A stretch of DNA of 5,378 bases from Paracoccaceae bacterium (GTDB lineage: Bacteria > Pseudomonadota > Alphaproteobacteria > Rhodobacterales > Rhodobacteraceae): positions 1 to 5,378 of the forward strand of contig JALQUQ010000197.1 of assembly GCA_023263735.1 (NCBI GenBank), written 5' to 3'. The notes under the pieces are model-generated. The model saw only the letters and a list, made by a program, of their open reading frames with translations, did not search any database and was not told the DNA's origin. Positions 1 through 5,378 of the stretch are shown piece by piece (within the stretch, counting starts at the first letter, position 1; the number at the start of each line of letters is the position of its first letter). Both the position numbers and the translations under genes were made by a program.

Positions 1-852
1 CAGGATCAAGACCGCCGTGTTTCGCAAACCCGGCCAAGTGATATAGCGGAACACCTGCCATTTTGAGGCCCCTTCGATCGAAGCCGCCTCGTACAGGGTG
101 GGCGATATGGTTTGCAGGCCCGAGAGCCAGATCACCATGTGAAATCCGACCGCCTGCCAGATCGACATGGCAATGATCGCCCCAAGCGCCGTGCTGGGGT
201 TTCCCAGCCAATCGACCCGGGGGATCGCACCAAAGCTGATCGCGCCCAAAAGATTGTTCAACAGCCCGGATTGGCCGTCATAGATCAACCGCCACAACAG
301 CGACACGACCACGATCGAAACCACAACCGGCATGAAATAGATCGCGCGGAACACATTGATGCCGCGAAGCCTCTGATTGATCAGCAGGGCCAGACCCAAG
401 GCCAGTCCGGCCTGAACCGGCGCCACGATCAACACAAAGACAAAGGTGTTCACCACCGCCTTCATAAAGACGACATCGCGGGCCAGAACATAGGTCCGGG
501 CCTCGCCCAGATTGAAACTGAACCATTCGCGCATGCCGTTCAGATGCGGGTAATCGGGGTTGTTCCGCGTCAGGCTGCGAAGGCTGGGATATTCGGGGGC
601 GCCCTCCTTCATCACCACCTGCCCGGCGTCGTCACGCAAGGGGTCAAGCGTCAGCGTCGACACGCCCAGCAGTTGACGATAATTGGCCAGCCCGATGAAT
701 TCCGTGGGGTTGGGCGAAATAAGTCTCTGGTTGGTAAAGGAAAAACCGACAGCAAAGAAGAATGGCAAGATGACAAAGGTTGCAATCAACAGGACCGCGG
801 GCCCTGCCATGAGCCACCCCGTCCGGTTGGATACGGTGAACTTGGACGCCAT
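1..852 (-). CDS. CUT1-family sugar ABC transporter permease, MalF/UgpA-type (3' end cut by window edge)
   Basis: This is an inner-membrane subunit of a carbohydrate ABC importer that would pair with a second permease and receive sugar from the binding protein encoded just upstream. Translation from the ATG at 852 is open for all 284 visible codons, starting MASKFTVSNR. A first membrane helix spans about residues 13-38. A long hydrophilic stretch covers about 41-128, and further hydrophobic segments lie near 132-158, 168-190 and 221-244. The cytoplasmic EAA loop that contacts the ATPase begins at about residue 255 (EAASIEGASKWQVFRY) and is followed by WPGL where LP is more usual. The extended first periplasmic loop is longer than in typical UgpA-like permeases. 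GAGG five bases before the ATG (858-861) serves as ribosome binding site. The C-terminal helix, and presumably the second permease and ATPase genes, lie beyond the left edge. The substrate cannot be told from this subunit. Confidence 0.93.
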   Translation of the reverse strand, partial: MASKFTVSNRTGWLMAGPAVLLIATFVILPFFFAVGFSFTNQRLISPNPTEFIGLANYRQLLGVSTLTLDPLRDDAGQVVMKEGAPEYPSLRSLTRNNPDYPHLNGMREWFSFNLGEARTYVLARDVVFMKAVVNTFVFVLIVAPVQAGLALGLALLINQRLRGINVFRAIYFMPVVVSIVVVSLLWRLIYDGQSGLLNNLLGAISFGAIPRVDWLGNPSTALGAIIAMSIWQAVGFHMVIWLSGLQTISPTLYEAASIEGASKWQVFRYITWPGLRNTAVLIL

Positions 853-886
853 CGTCGCCTCGCAGAATAAGGGGAGTAAGGGGGAA

Positions 887-910
887 TGGCCCGGCGCAAC
901 CGCCGGGCCA
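887..910 (-). terminator. Perfect intercistronic hairpin between binding-protein and permease genes
   Basis: Positions 887-896 and 901-910 are exact reverse complements (TGGCCCGGCG and CGCCGGGCCA) around a four-base loop, giving a very stable GC-rich 10-bp stem. It begins 8 bases after the binding-protein stop codon and ends 34 bases before the permease start. On the transcribed minus strand the stem is followed by TTCCCCCTTACTCCCC rather than a U run, so it is not a classical intrinsic terminator. Hairpins at this place in sugar ABC operons (the REP element between malE and malF is the known example) protect the upstream mRNA end or cause partial termination, so the binding protein outnumbers the permease. 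That role is inferred here; the stem itself is seen. Confidence 0.7.
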
Positions 911-917
911 AAGCCGA

Positions 918-2168
918 TCAATGGCCGTAGCCGCCGTTCTTTTCGATATCGGCGTTGATCTCGTCAACGGCCGCATCCAGCGTGGTTGCCACGTCGGCAC
1001 CATTCGCGATATCGGCCAAAGCCTTTTCAAAGACCTTTGCCTGAACGACGTAGCCGGGGCTGACCGGGCGCACCATGCCCTGCTTGGCCGAATAGTCCAC
1101 AAACACCGACAGCGGGCCGCCAGCCTTGTAGTTGTCAACCGACTCGGCCGCGGTGGGCGTTGCCGGGATCAGACCGATCCCGTTCGAGAAATCGGCCAGG
1201 TACTTGTCTTGCAGCGCGAATTCGATAAAGGCCGAAGCGCCTTCGGGATGCTTGGAGCTGGCCGAAACGCCGAACTGCCACGAAGCTGCACCGATTTTCG
1301 GGCCGTTGCCAAAATCAGGCGCCGGCAAGAACACCGTGTCCGAGAAGGCCGACAAAGCGCCCAAAGCAGCCCAGTTGCCGTTCCACGAGAAGGCATATTT
1401 GCCCGCCGCAAAACCGCCATCGCGATCGGCCGGATCTTGCGTTGCCTGCGCATACCCACCGGTGAACAGACCCTGCCACCAGTTGCCAAAGGCCAATGCG
1501 GCATCGCCGTTCAGAGCACCTTCGGCGGTTTTATAGGTCGAGCGGTCAACGATATCGCCGCCAAACGACTGCAGGAAGGGCGAGAAGGCATAGGGATACC
1601 ATTCGCCGGTCCATGCCATGCCCGGATCGAATGCAAATTCCCATTTGCCCGCAGCCTTGGCCGCATCAAGGGCCGCCATGAATTCATCCTTGGACCAAGG
1701 CTGATCCAGGGTCGGGGTGCGCAGGCCCAGTTCGTCCAGCGTGGACTGACGGGTCACCAAGGCAACCGCCGCATCCCACAGACCGATCGAATACAGCTTG
1801 CCATTCCAGACCCCTTTGGTGCCGGGCAAGAAGGAGGCGATTTTCGCCTCATCAATGGTCAGCGGCTGCATGTAGCCAGCCCAAGCCCAGTTCGGCATGT
1901 TCGGCCCGTCAACGTCCAGAATATCGGGCAGATTGCCCGCCAGAGCGCCCGCAACGACCGAGTCATTATAGGCGGCCTGCGGAAAGCTTTGCAGCTCCAC
2001 TTTCCAGTCTGACTGGCTGCCGTTGAAATCTGCAATGATCTGATTGACGATCTTGCTTTCAACTTCGTTGCCAGCGCCGTGATACCACATCGACAGGGTT
2101 TCGGTCGCTTGGGCAGACGACGCCCATGCCAGAATTACGGCCGAAGCCGCAAATTTTACGAGTTTCAT
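918..2168 (-). CDS. CUT1-type sugar ABC transporter substrate-binding protein (solute-binding family 1)
   Basis: A 416-residue periplasmic protein that would capture a sugar or oligosaccharide and deliver it to the permease encoded next. It has a Sec signal peptide: two lysines, a hydrophobic core at about 6-16, and probable cleavage after AQA at residue 21. The mature start, ETLSMWYHG, is typical of the MalE/UgpB-like family. Other family features are DILDVDGPNMPNWAWAGYM in the first lobe, the aromatic stretch WTGEWYPYAF, FAAGKYAFSWNGNW, and SSKHPEGASAFIEF near the end. Length is normal for the family. The ATG at 2168 is chosen because GGGAGGAA (2174-2181) lies five bases upstream and the signal peptide starts there; an upstream in-frame extension has no signal-like sequence. 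The start overlaps the repressor stop by four bases. Several tryptophans and tyrosines fit sugar stacking, but the ligand is not identifiable. The resemblance is family-level only. Confidence 0.93.
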   Translation of the reverse strand: MKLVKFAASAVILAWASSAQATETLSMWYHGAGNEVESKIVNQIIADFNGSQSDWKVELQSFPQAAYNDSVVAGALAGNLPDILDVDGPNMPNWAWAGYMQPLTIDEAKIASFLPGTKGVWNGKLYSIGLWDAAVALVTRQSTLDELGLRTPTLDQPWSKDEFMAALDAAKAAGKWEFAFDPGMAWTGEWYPYAFSPFLQSFGGDIVDRSTYKTAEGALNGDAALAFGNWWQGLFTGGYAQATQDPADRDGGFAAGKYAFSWNGNWAALGALSAFSDTVFLPAPDFGNGPKIGAASWQFGVSASSKHPEGASAFIEFALQDKYLADFSNGIGLIPATPTAAESVDNYKAGGPLSVFVDYSAKQGMVRPVSPGYVVQAKVFEKALADIANGADVATTLDAAVDEINADIEKNGGYGH

Positions 2169-3253
2169 TCCAGTTCCTCCCTGAGAGTTTTGAAAGAGAC
2201 GACATTCACCGGCCGCACTTCGTTGACCGAAGCCCGCCAATGCACTGGCCCCGCCAAAAGGTCGGGGTCCAAATTTCTGGTGCCTGCATCGGAAATCAGT
2301 TCCAGCAGACGCTCCCCTGCCCGCACGCCCATGGCATTATAGGGCAGTTCGACCGTGGTCAGTGGCGGGTACAGCGTTTCCGCGATCGTGCGGTAATTGT
2401 CGAAGCCCGCGACCCCGATTTCCTCGGGGATCTTACGGCCCATGGACCGCAAAATCCCGTAAACCATCATTGCCATCTGATCATTGCCGCAGCACAGCGC
2501 CGTCGGCGGCTGATCCAGCCGCAGCATCCGATCAATCGTATTCCAAAGCAGTTGCGGCCCCGTTTCGGGCTGATCAAAATCGACCGAGGCCATCAGTTTG
2601 GTGTCAAGTTCGATCCCGGCCTCTTGCACGGCATCGCGATAACCTTCCCCCCGCAGGCGCGCGGCAACCATATCGGCGCGCAAAGCCAGCATGCCGATCC
2701 GGCGATGCCCCGCCGCGATCAGACGGCGCACCAGATCAGCCTGAAGTCGCCGATCATCGGGCAAGATTGCGGGCGTGCCATGGCTGTCAAAGCAATTGGC
2801 CAGAACCAAAGGCGTATCATCCGGAAGTTTGGGCAGGTTCACTTCCTGATGGTATTCGGCAACATAGATCAGCCCCTCGACCCGATGCGACAGAAAGGTG
2901 TCGATCAGATGCGGCACCCGTTCCTTGCGGCCCGCCGTATCGGCGATCATCAGCGTCATGCCCGAGCTTTCCAGCGCGCGCTGCACGCCCTGCACGATCA
3001 AAAGGTCAGGCAAACCCTGCTGAACATTATGGGCCACGCGGGTTGAAATCGCCCCCGTGATCAGCCCGACGATGCCCGACTTTTGCGCCCGCATCATCCG
3101 CGCCGCGTTGGACCGCACATAGCCCAGCTCCCGCATCGCCGCCTCGACCGCCTCGCGGGTCTTGTCGCCCACGGGGCCTTCGCCGTTCAAAACGCGGCTT
3201 ACCGTTTTCGGGGAAACATTGGCGCGCCGCGCCACGTCGTAAATCGTCGCCAT
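2165..3253 (-). CDS. LacI-family transcriptional repressor of the sugar ABC operon
   Basis: A 362-residue regulator that probably represses its own operon until a sugar ligand binds. The N-terminal helix-turn-helix is at about residues 4-23 (TIYDVARRANVSPKTVSRVL). A hinge helix follows at about 48-57, then a periplasmic-binding-protein-like effector domain with CGNDQMA (255-261) and AGFDNYRTIAE (282-292). Aligned by eye with PurR, without gaps in the DNA-binding part, residue 54 is Met instead of the usual minor-groove-intercalating Leu. The C-terminus continues about 16 residues past the common WRAS end, and this tail carries the next gene's ribosome binding site. The ATG at 3253 is supported by GGGGAGGGG at 3258-3266 and by the MATIYDVA start typical of the family. 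It is the first gene of an operon with a binding protein and permease, and two operator-like palindromes lie immediately upstream. The inducer is unknown. Confidence 0.95.
   Translation of the reverse strand: MATIYDVARRANVSPKTVSRVLNGEGPVGDKTREAVEAAMRELGYVRSNAARMMRAQKSGIVGLITGAISTRVAHNVQQGLPDLLIVQGVQRALESSGMTLMIADTAGRKERVPHLIDTFLSHRVEGLIYVAEYHQEVNLPKLPDDTPLVLANCFDSHGTPAILPDDRRLQADLVRRLIAAGHRRIGMLALRADMVAARLRGEGYRDAVQEAGIELDTKLMASVDFDQPETGPQLLWNTIDRMLRLDQPPTALCCGNDQMAMMVYGILRSMGRKIPEEIGVAGFDNYRTIAETLYPPLTTVELPYNAMGVRAGERLLELISDAGTRNLDPDLLAGPVHWRASVNEVRPVNVVSFKTLREELE
2174..2181 (-). promoter_or_regulatory. Ribosome binding site of the binding-protein gene, inside the repressor reading frame
   Basis: GGGAGGAA on the minus strand lies five bases before the ATG at 2168 and fixes that start. 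It falls in the codons for the final Arg-Glu-Glu of the repressor. The repressor's TGA and the binding protein's ATG then share bases as ATGA (2165-2168), a layout that usually gives translational coupling. Confidence 0.85.
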
Positions 3254-3257
3254 CTCG

Positions 3258-3266
3258 CCCCTCCCC
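3258..3266 (-). promoter_or_regulatory. Ribosome binding site of the LacI-family gene
   Basis: GGGGAGGGG on the minus strand ends four bases before the ATG at 3253. It supports that start codon and is one of the strongest purine-rich sites in the window. Confidence 0.75.
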
Positions 3267-3271
3267 TGACT

Positions 3272-3287
3272 ATGACACCGATGTCAT
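3272..3287. promoter_or_regulatory. Operator-like palindrome 1 upstream of the LacI-family gene
   Basis: ATGACACCGATGTCAT is a 16-bp palindrome broken only at positions 7/10. It has the central CG common in LacI-family operators. It starts 18 bp before the repressor start codon, downstream of the proposed -35. Binding by the adjacent repressor is inferred from motif form and position. Confidence 0.75.
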
Positions 3288-3301
3288 GACATCAATGTCA
3301 T
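3286..3301. promoter_or_regulatory. Operator-like palindrome 2, overlapping the first
   Basis: ATGACATCAATGTCAT repeats the ATGACA/TGTCAT half-sites of the neighbouring site and shares its first two bases with it, putting the two centres 14 bp apart. The centre is CA rather than CG, so this may be the weaker site. It overlaps the proposed -10 region of the repressor operon promoter. Confidence 0.72.
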
Positions 3302-3321
3302 AAACCGGCCACGGCTGTCAA
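3293..3321 (-). promoter_or_regulatory. Probable promoter of the lacI-type/binding-protein/permease operon
   Basis: A perfect TTGACA -35 lies on the minus strand at 3321-3316. With a 17-bp spacer, the -10 position falls at 3298-3293 (ACATTG), a weak match. That -10 is inside palindrome 2, so a bound repressor would block polymerase. The 121-bp gap (3254-3374) between the activator stop and this gene otherwise holds only a short CCGGTT direct repeat on the minus strand (3308-3303 and 3337-3332). It has no convincing terminator, so read-through from the activator gene is possible. Confidence 0.5.
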
Positions 3322-3374
3322 ATGGTTTCCCAACCGGGTAGGAACATCAGGGGGATGCAGAAAGGCGGGCTGGG

Positions 3375-4277
3375 CTAGCGCAGTTCCATCCGGATGTACT
3401 GGTCGCGCATCGCGGCGGGCGACATGCCATACCCTGCCTTGAATTGCGCGTAGAACTGGCTCAGCGAAGAAAAGCCCGCCCCTTCGGCAACCGAGGTGAT
3501 CGCCATCGAGCTTTCCACCAGCAAAGCCCGCGCCCGCATCAGACGCATGCGAATGATGAACTGTTTCAGCGGCATCTGCATGATCCGGGTAAACAAGGAC
3601 AGCGCATAGTTTTCATGCAGCCCCGTCACCTTGGTCACGTCCGAGTTCTTTAACGGCTGATCCAGGTTTTCCATCACTTGCCGCACCATCGAAATCACGT
3701 GGCGAATGTGCAAGGACGACAATTCCCGATCCCCAGTCAGCTCGTGCATGGGCGGCAACAGGAAAGACAGCTTTTCCATGGCTGTACGGCGAAACAGGCT
3801 GTTCAGTTCCATCTTGACGATTTCACTGCGTTCGAAATCACCCGACCGGTAATCGCCATACCAGCGCAGCATCTGTTGGTGGCTGCAGATTTCCGGCGGC
3901 AGGGCCACCAGCCCCCCGCCCAACAGGGCCACCTGAAAGGGCGCGATATGGCGCATCATCAGAAAGGAATCGAGCGGCAGGTAAATATTGCACAGCTTGC
4001 CCGGTGTATTCGTCGTGGGGCGAATCCCGGTCAACTGATGGGGAATCCCTGCCCAAAACACCACAGGTTGATTCGCCGGAACGGTGATCGTGACCCCGTT
4101 CACGTCATAGTCCATTTCGAAATCCTGCGCGAAATTGATCTCGATATGGCCGTGCCAATGCGGCTTGTCCATCAAGACGGGTTCGAACACCCGCACCCCA
4201 AAGCGGCCAAAGGCTTTTCGGGTGGAATAAAAGTGACGCTCGTGCGCCGGAAGAGGTGTGATGCGCTGACGTTCCAT
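3375..4277 (-). CDS. MelR-like AraC-family transcriptional activator
   Basis: A 300-residue cytoplasmic sugar-responsive regulator. The N-terminal cupin-type sensing domain shows PHWHGHIEINF (39-49) and VVFWAGIPHQLTG (72-84). Recalled E. coli MelR has HWHGQVEVN and LFWACTPHQLTD at the same places. The C-terminal AraC/XylS domain has two helix-turn-helix units at about 210-231 (NYALSLFTRIMQMPLKQFI follows the first recognition helix) and 259-280 (VAEGAGFSSLSQFYAQFK), ending with GYGMSP (282-287). MelR activates melibiose genes. Rhizobia use an AraC-type protein, AgpT, for alpha-galactoside uptake, so an alpha-galactoside role is plausible but inferred. The ATG at 4277 (MERQR) is preferred, with GGGG nearby; a TTG five codons upstream lacks a ribosome binding site. 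It is divergent from a family 5 binding-protein gene, its likely target, and is followed at 121 bp by the LacI-type operon. Confidence 0.93.
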   Translation of the reverse strand: MERQRITPLPAHERHFYSTRKAFGRFGVRVFEPVLMDKPHWHGHIEINFAQDFEMDYDVNGVTITVPANQPVVFWAGIPHQLTGIRPTTNTPGKLCNIYLPLDSFLMMRHIAPFQVALLGGGLVALPPEICSHQQMLRWYGDYRSGDFERSEIVKMELNSLFRRTAMEKLSFLLPPMHELTGDRELSSLHIRHVISMVRQVMENLDQPLKNSDVTKVTGLHENYALSLFTRIMQMPLKQFIIRMRLMRARALLVESSMAITSVAEGAGFSSLSQFYAQFKAGYGMSPAAMRDQYIRMELR

Positions 4278-4292
4278 GGTCGCCCCAGCCAA

Positions 4293-4322
4293 ATCTTAAA
4301 AAACCAGAATACTCTCTGCCAA
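4293..4322 (-). promoter_or_regulatory. Probable promoter of the MelR-like gene
   Basis: On the minus strand, TTGGCA (4322-4317, five of six to consensus) is followed after 18 bp by TAAGAT (4298-4293, four of six). The spacer ends in a T tract. Transcription would begin close to 4286, leaving a leader of only about ten bases that still contains the GGGG before the ATG. Placed by eye. Confidence 0.4.
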
Positions 4323-4378
4323 AACGATATTGCTGTAAAGGTGGTCCCGGCGGCATAAAGATCAGACCCGGCCATGCG

Positions 4379-4384
4379 TACAAT
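4379..4384 (+). promoter_or_regulatory. Candidate -10 of the family 5 binding-protein gene, with a poor -35
   Basis: TACAAT matches the -10 consensus at five of six bases. The bases 16-18 bp upstream (within ATAAAGAT) do not resemble TTGACA, as is usual for promoters that need an AraC-type activator. Transcription would begin near 4391, giving a leader of about 64 bases. A less likely alternative is TTGCTG (4330-4335) with CATAAA (4354-4359). The 177-bp divergent region also carries three ATGCG repeats (4374, 4411, 4431) that I cannot assign. Confidence 0.35.
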
Positions 4385-4419
4385 GACATGGAAGCGGGAC
4401 GCAAAGACACATGCGATTC

Positions 4420-4439
4420 TTGCCGCAAGTATGCGGTAA
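4420..4439. repeat. Inverted repeat touching the ribosome binding site of the family 5 binding-protein gene
   Basis: TTGCCGCA (4420-4427) and TGCGGTAA (4432-4439) form eight-base arms with one imperfect pair (G-T in RNA, so still pairing) around an AGTA loop. The right arm abuts the AGGGAGGA ribosome binding site at 4440-4447. It could be a mRNA hairpin next to the start region or a protein-binding site; the sequence does not decide. Confidence 0.55.
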
Positions 4440-4447
4440 AGGGAGGA
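4440..4447 (+). promoter_or_regulatory. Ribosome binding site of the family 5 binding-protein gene
   Basis: AGGGAGGA ends seven bases before the ATG at 4455, and that ATG opens directly into a signal peptide. It is a strong site, in keeping with the high level at which periplasmic binding proteins are made. Confidence 0.8.
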
Positions 4448-4454
4448 AAACACG

Positions 4455-5378
4455 ATGAAAAATGCACGCAGCGCTGCCTTGGCAGCGCTCTTGATGGGTG
4501 TTGCCGCATCAGCCGTACACGCTGAGATGGCAGCCCCGACCGCTGTTCCCGAAGCGCCGAAATTCGATGCCCAGGGTGAGCCGGTCTATGTCAACCGCTC
4601 CGACGTCTTTGAATACAAGAGCCTGCCGTCCTATTCGGAACCGGCATGGGTCACTGATTTCGTGAATGCAGGCAAACTGCCGCCCGTGGCGGATCGTCTG
4701 CCCAAGGAACCGTTGGTCTACAAGGCCGCCAACATGCCCGACGGCCCCGGCGTCTATGGCGACGTGATGCGTCACGTCATCGGCGGCCGCCCCGAGGGCT
4801 GGAACTTCTGGGCCGGTCAATCCTATGGCTGGGGCGGCATCGACATCGGTCTGGTCGAATGTCTGACCCGCACCGGTCCGCTGTTCCAGATCAACGCCTC
4901 TGACCTTCAGCCGATGCCGAACCTTGCCAAGGGCTGGGAATGGTCCGAAGACGGCAAGACGCTGACCGTCCACCTGATCGAAGGTGCGAAATGGTCGGAT
5001 GGCGCCCCCTTCGGCATGGATGACATCGAGTTCTACTTCAATGACATCGTGAACGATCCCGAAGTCACCCCGTTGATGGGCGCATCCGCCGCCACCTACA
5101 ACAACGCCAAATTTGCGCGCGTGGATGACAGCACCTTTACCCTGTCCTTTGACTCGGCCTTCCCGGAGTCGGTGCTGTACAACATGGCCTACGGCAACTT
5201 CTGCCCCGGCCCGGCACATGCGCTCAAGCCGCATCATCCGGCCTTTGGTGGCGAGAGCTATGAGGGTTTCCTGAACTCCGTTCCCGCGGACTACCTGAAC
5301 TTCCCGACGATGGGCGCATGGGTTGTCACCGAGCATCGCCCGGACGACATCGTTGTCACCCGCCGCAACCCCTACTAC
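4455..5378 (+). CDS. ABC transporter substrate-binding protein, family 5 (oligopeptide-type; AgpA-like), 3' end cut by window edge
   Basis: The first 308 residues of a large periplasmic binding protein; family members are usually 500-700 residues. A signal peptide covers residues 1-23 (MKNARSAALAALL, probable cleavage after AVHA). The mature N-terminus has a segment before the main fold, AGKLPPVADRLPKEPLV (72-88), then GVYGDVMRHV (99-108). I recall such a segment from AgpA-like members of the family rather than DppA/OppA. The family 5 core follows: LAKGWEWSEDGKTLTVHL (157-174), GAKWSDGAPF (177-186) and DDIEFYFNDI. Only two cysteines are visible (136 and 250) and they might pair. Although family 5 is named for peptides, AgpA of Sinorhizobium meliloti binds melibiose and raffinose. 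The divergent MelR-like regulator makes an alpha-galactoside ligand the leading guess; a peptide or another glycoside is not excluded. Its permease and ATPase genes would lie to the right. Confidence 0.9.
   Translation, partial: MKNARSAALAALLMGVAASAVHAEMAAPTAVPEAPKFDAQGEPVYVNRSDVFEYKSLPSYSEPAWVTDFVNAGKLPPVADRLPKEPLVYKAANMPDGPGVYGDVMRHVIGGRPEGWNFWAGQSYGWGGIDIGLVECLTRTGPLFQINASDLQPMPNLAKGWEWSEDGKTLTVHLIEGAKWSDGAPFGMDDIEFYFNDIVNDPEVTPLMGASAATYNNAKFARVDDSTFTLSFDSAFPESVLYNMAYGNFCPGPAHALKPHHPAFGGESYEGFLNSVPADYLNFPTMGAWVVTEHRPDDIVVTRRNPYY

Noticed and set aside
112..870. Plus-strand open frame of 252 codons
   Set aside because: It is antisense to the permease. Its translation is rich in His, Arg, Gln and Asp without any domain, as expected of a shadow frame in GC-rich DNA.
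921..2012. Plus-strand open frame of 363 codons opposite the binding-protein gene
   Set aside because: Low-complexity Arg/Gly/Ile-rich translation, no ribosome binding site, and complete overlap with a gene having a signal peptide and family motifs.
2169..2240. Longer N-terminus for the CUT1 binding protein
   Set aside because: The added 24 residues sit before an intact signal peptide, overlap the repressor's 3' end, and would ignore the strong ribosome binding site at 2174-2181.
2126..3046. Plus-strand open frame of 306 codons opposite the LacI-family gene
   Set aside because: Shadow frame with His/Gln/Arg-rich translation; the minus-strand frame has clear LacI-family domains.
3324..3335. 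Small hairpin (GGTT/AACC around TCCC) as terminator of the MelR-like gene
   Set aside because: Only four base pairs and no following U tract; it also lies just upstream of the operon's -35.
4278..4292. TTG start five codons upstream in the MelR-like gene
   Set aside because: No ribosome binding site precedes it, and it lies almost at the proposed transcription start; the ATG at 4277 fits better.
4509..5336. Minus-strand open frame of 275 codons opposite the family 5 binding-protein gene
   Set aside because: Val/Gly/His-rich shadow; the plus-strand frame has a signal peptide and family 5 motifs.
1..5378. A wholly new system, mobile element, CRISPR array or RNA gene
   Set aside because: Every long stretch is accounted for by recognisable transporter and regulator genes. 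I saw no terminal inverted repeats, spaced direct-repeat arrays or tRNA-like folds.

Overview
The window looks like a chromosomal or megaplasmid sugar-uptake region from an alphaproteobacterium, probably a Rhodobacteraceae-like organism. This rests on the GC-rich third codon positions, GGGAGG-type ribosome binding sites, and the mix of CUT1 sugar ABC, LacI, AraC/MelR-like and family 5 solute-binding genes. No RNA genes, insertion sequences, CRISPR arrays or phage genes are visible. Five protein genes fill almost the whole window; two run off its ends.

Layout. Four genes lie on the minus strand. Read in transcription order from right to left they are: a MelR-like AraC-family activator (4277-3375), a LacI-family repressor (3253-2165), a CUT1-type sugar-binding protein (2168-918), and the first permease of the same sugar transporter (852 to beyond position 1). 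On the plus strand, divergent from the activator, a family 5 (oligopeptide-type) solute-binding protein starts at 4455 and runs off the right end.

How the parts work together. The repressor, binding protein and permease form an operon that appears autoregulated. Two overlapping operator-like palindromes (3272-3301) lie just downstream of a TTGACA -35 element, where RNA polymerase would need the -10 region. The repressor stop and binding-protein start overlap as ATGA, and the binding protein's Shine-Dalgarno sequence is encoded in the repressor's last codons. A perfect 10-bp hairpin lies between the binding-protein and permease genes, where it could stabilise the upstream message or lower permease expression. 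The MelR-like activator is placed to control the divergent family 5 transporter, whose best -10 candidate has a poor -35. By family knowledge this pair resembles the rhizobial alpha-galactoside (agpT/agpA) arrangement, so melibiose/raffinose-type sugars are the leading guess for that system. The substrate of the CUT1 system cannot be read from the sequence.

I see no wholly new system. The points worth a second look are regulatory: the compound operator, the coupled repressor/binding-protein junction, the intercistronic hairpin, and an inverted repeat touching the ribosome binding site of the family 5 binding protein.
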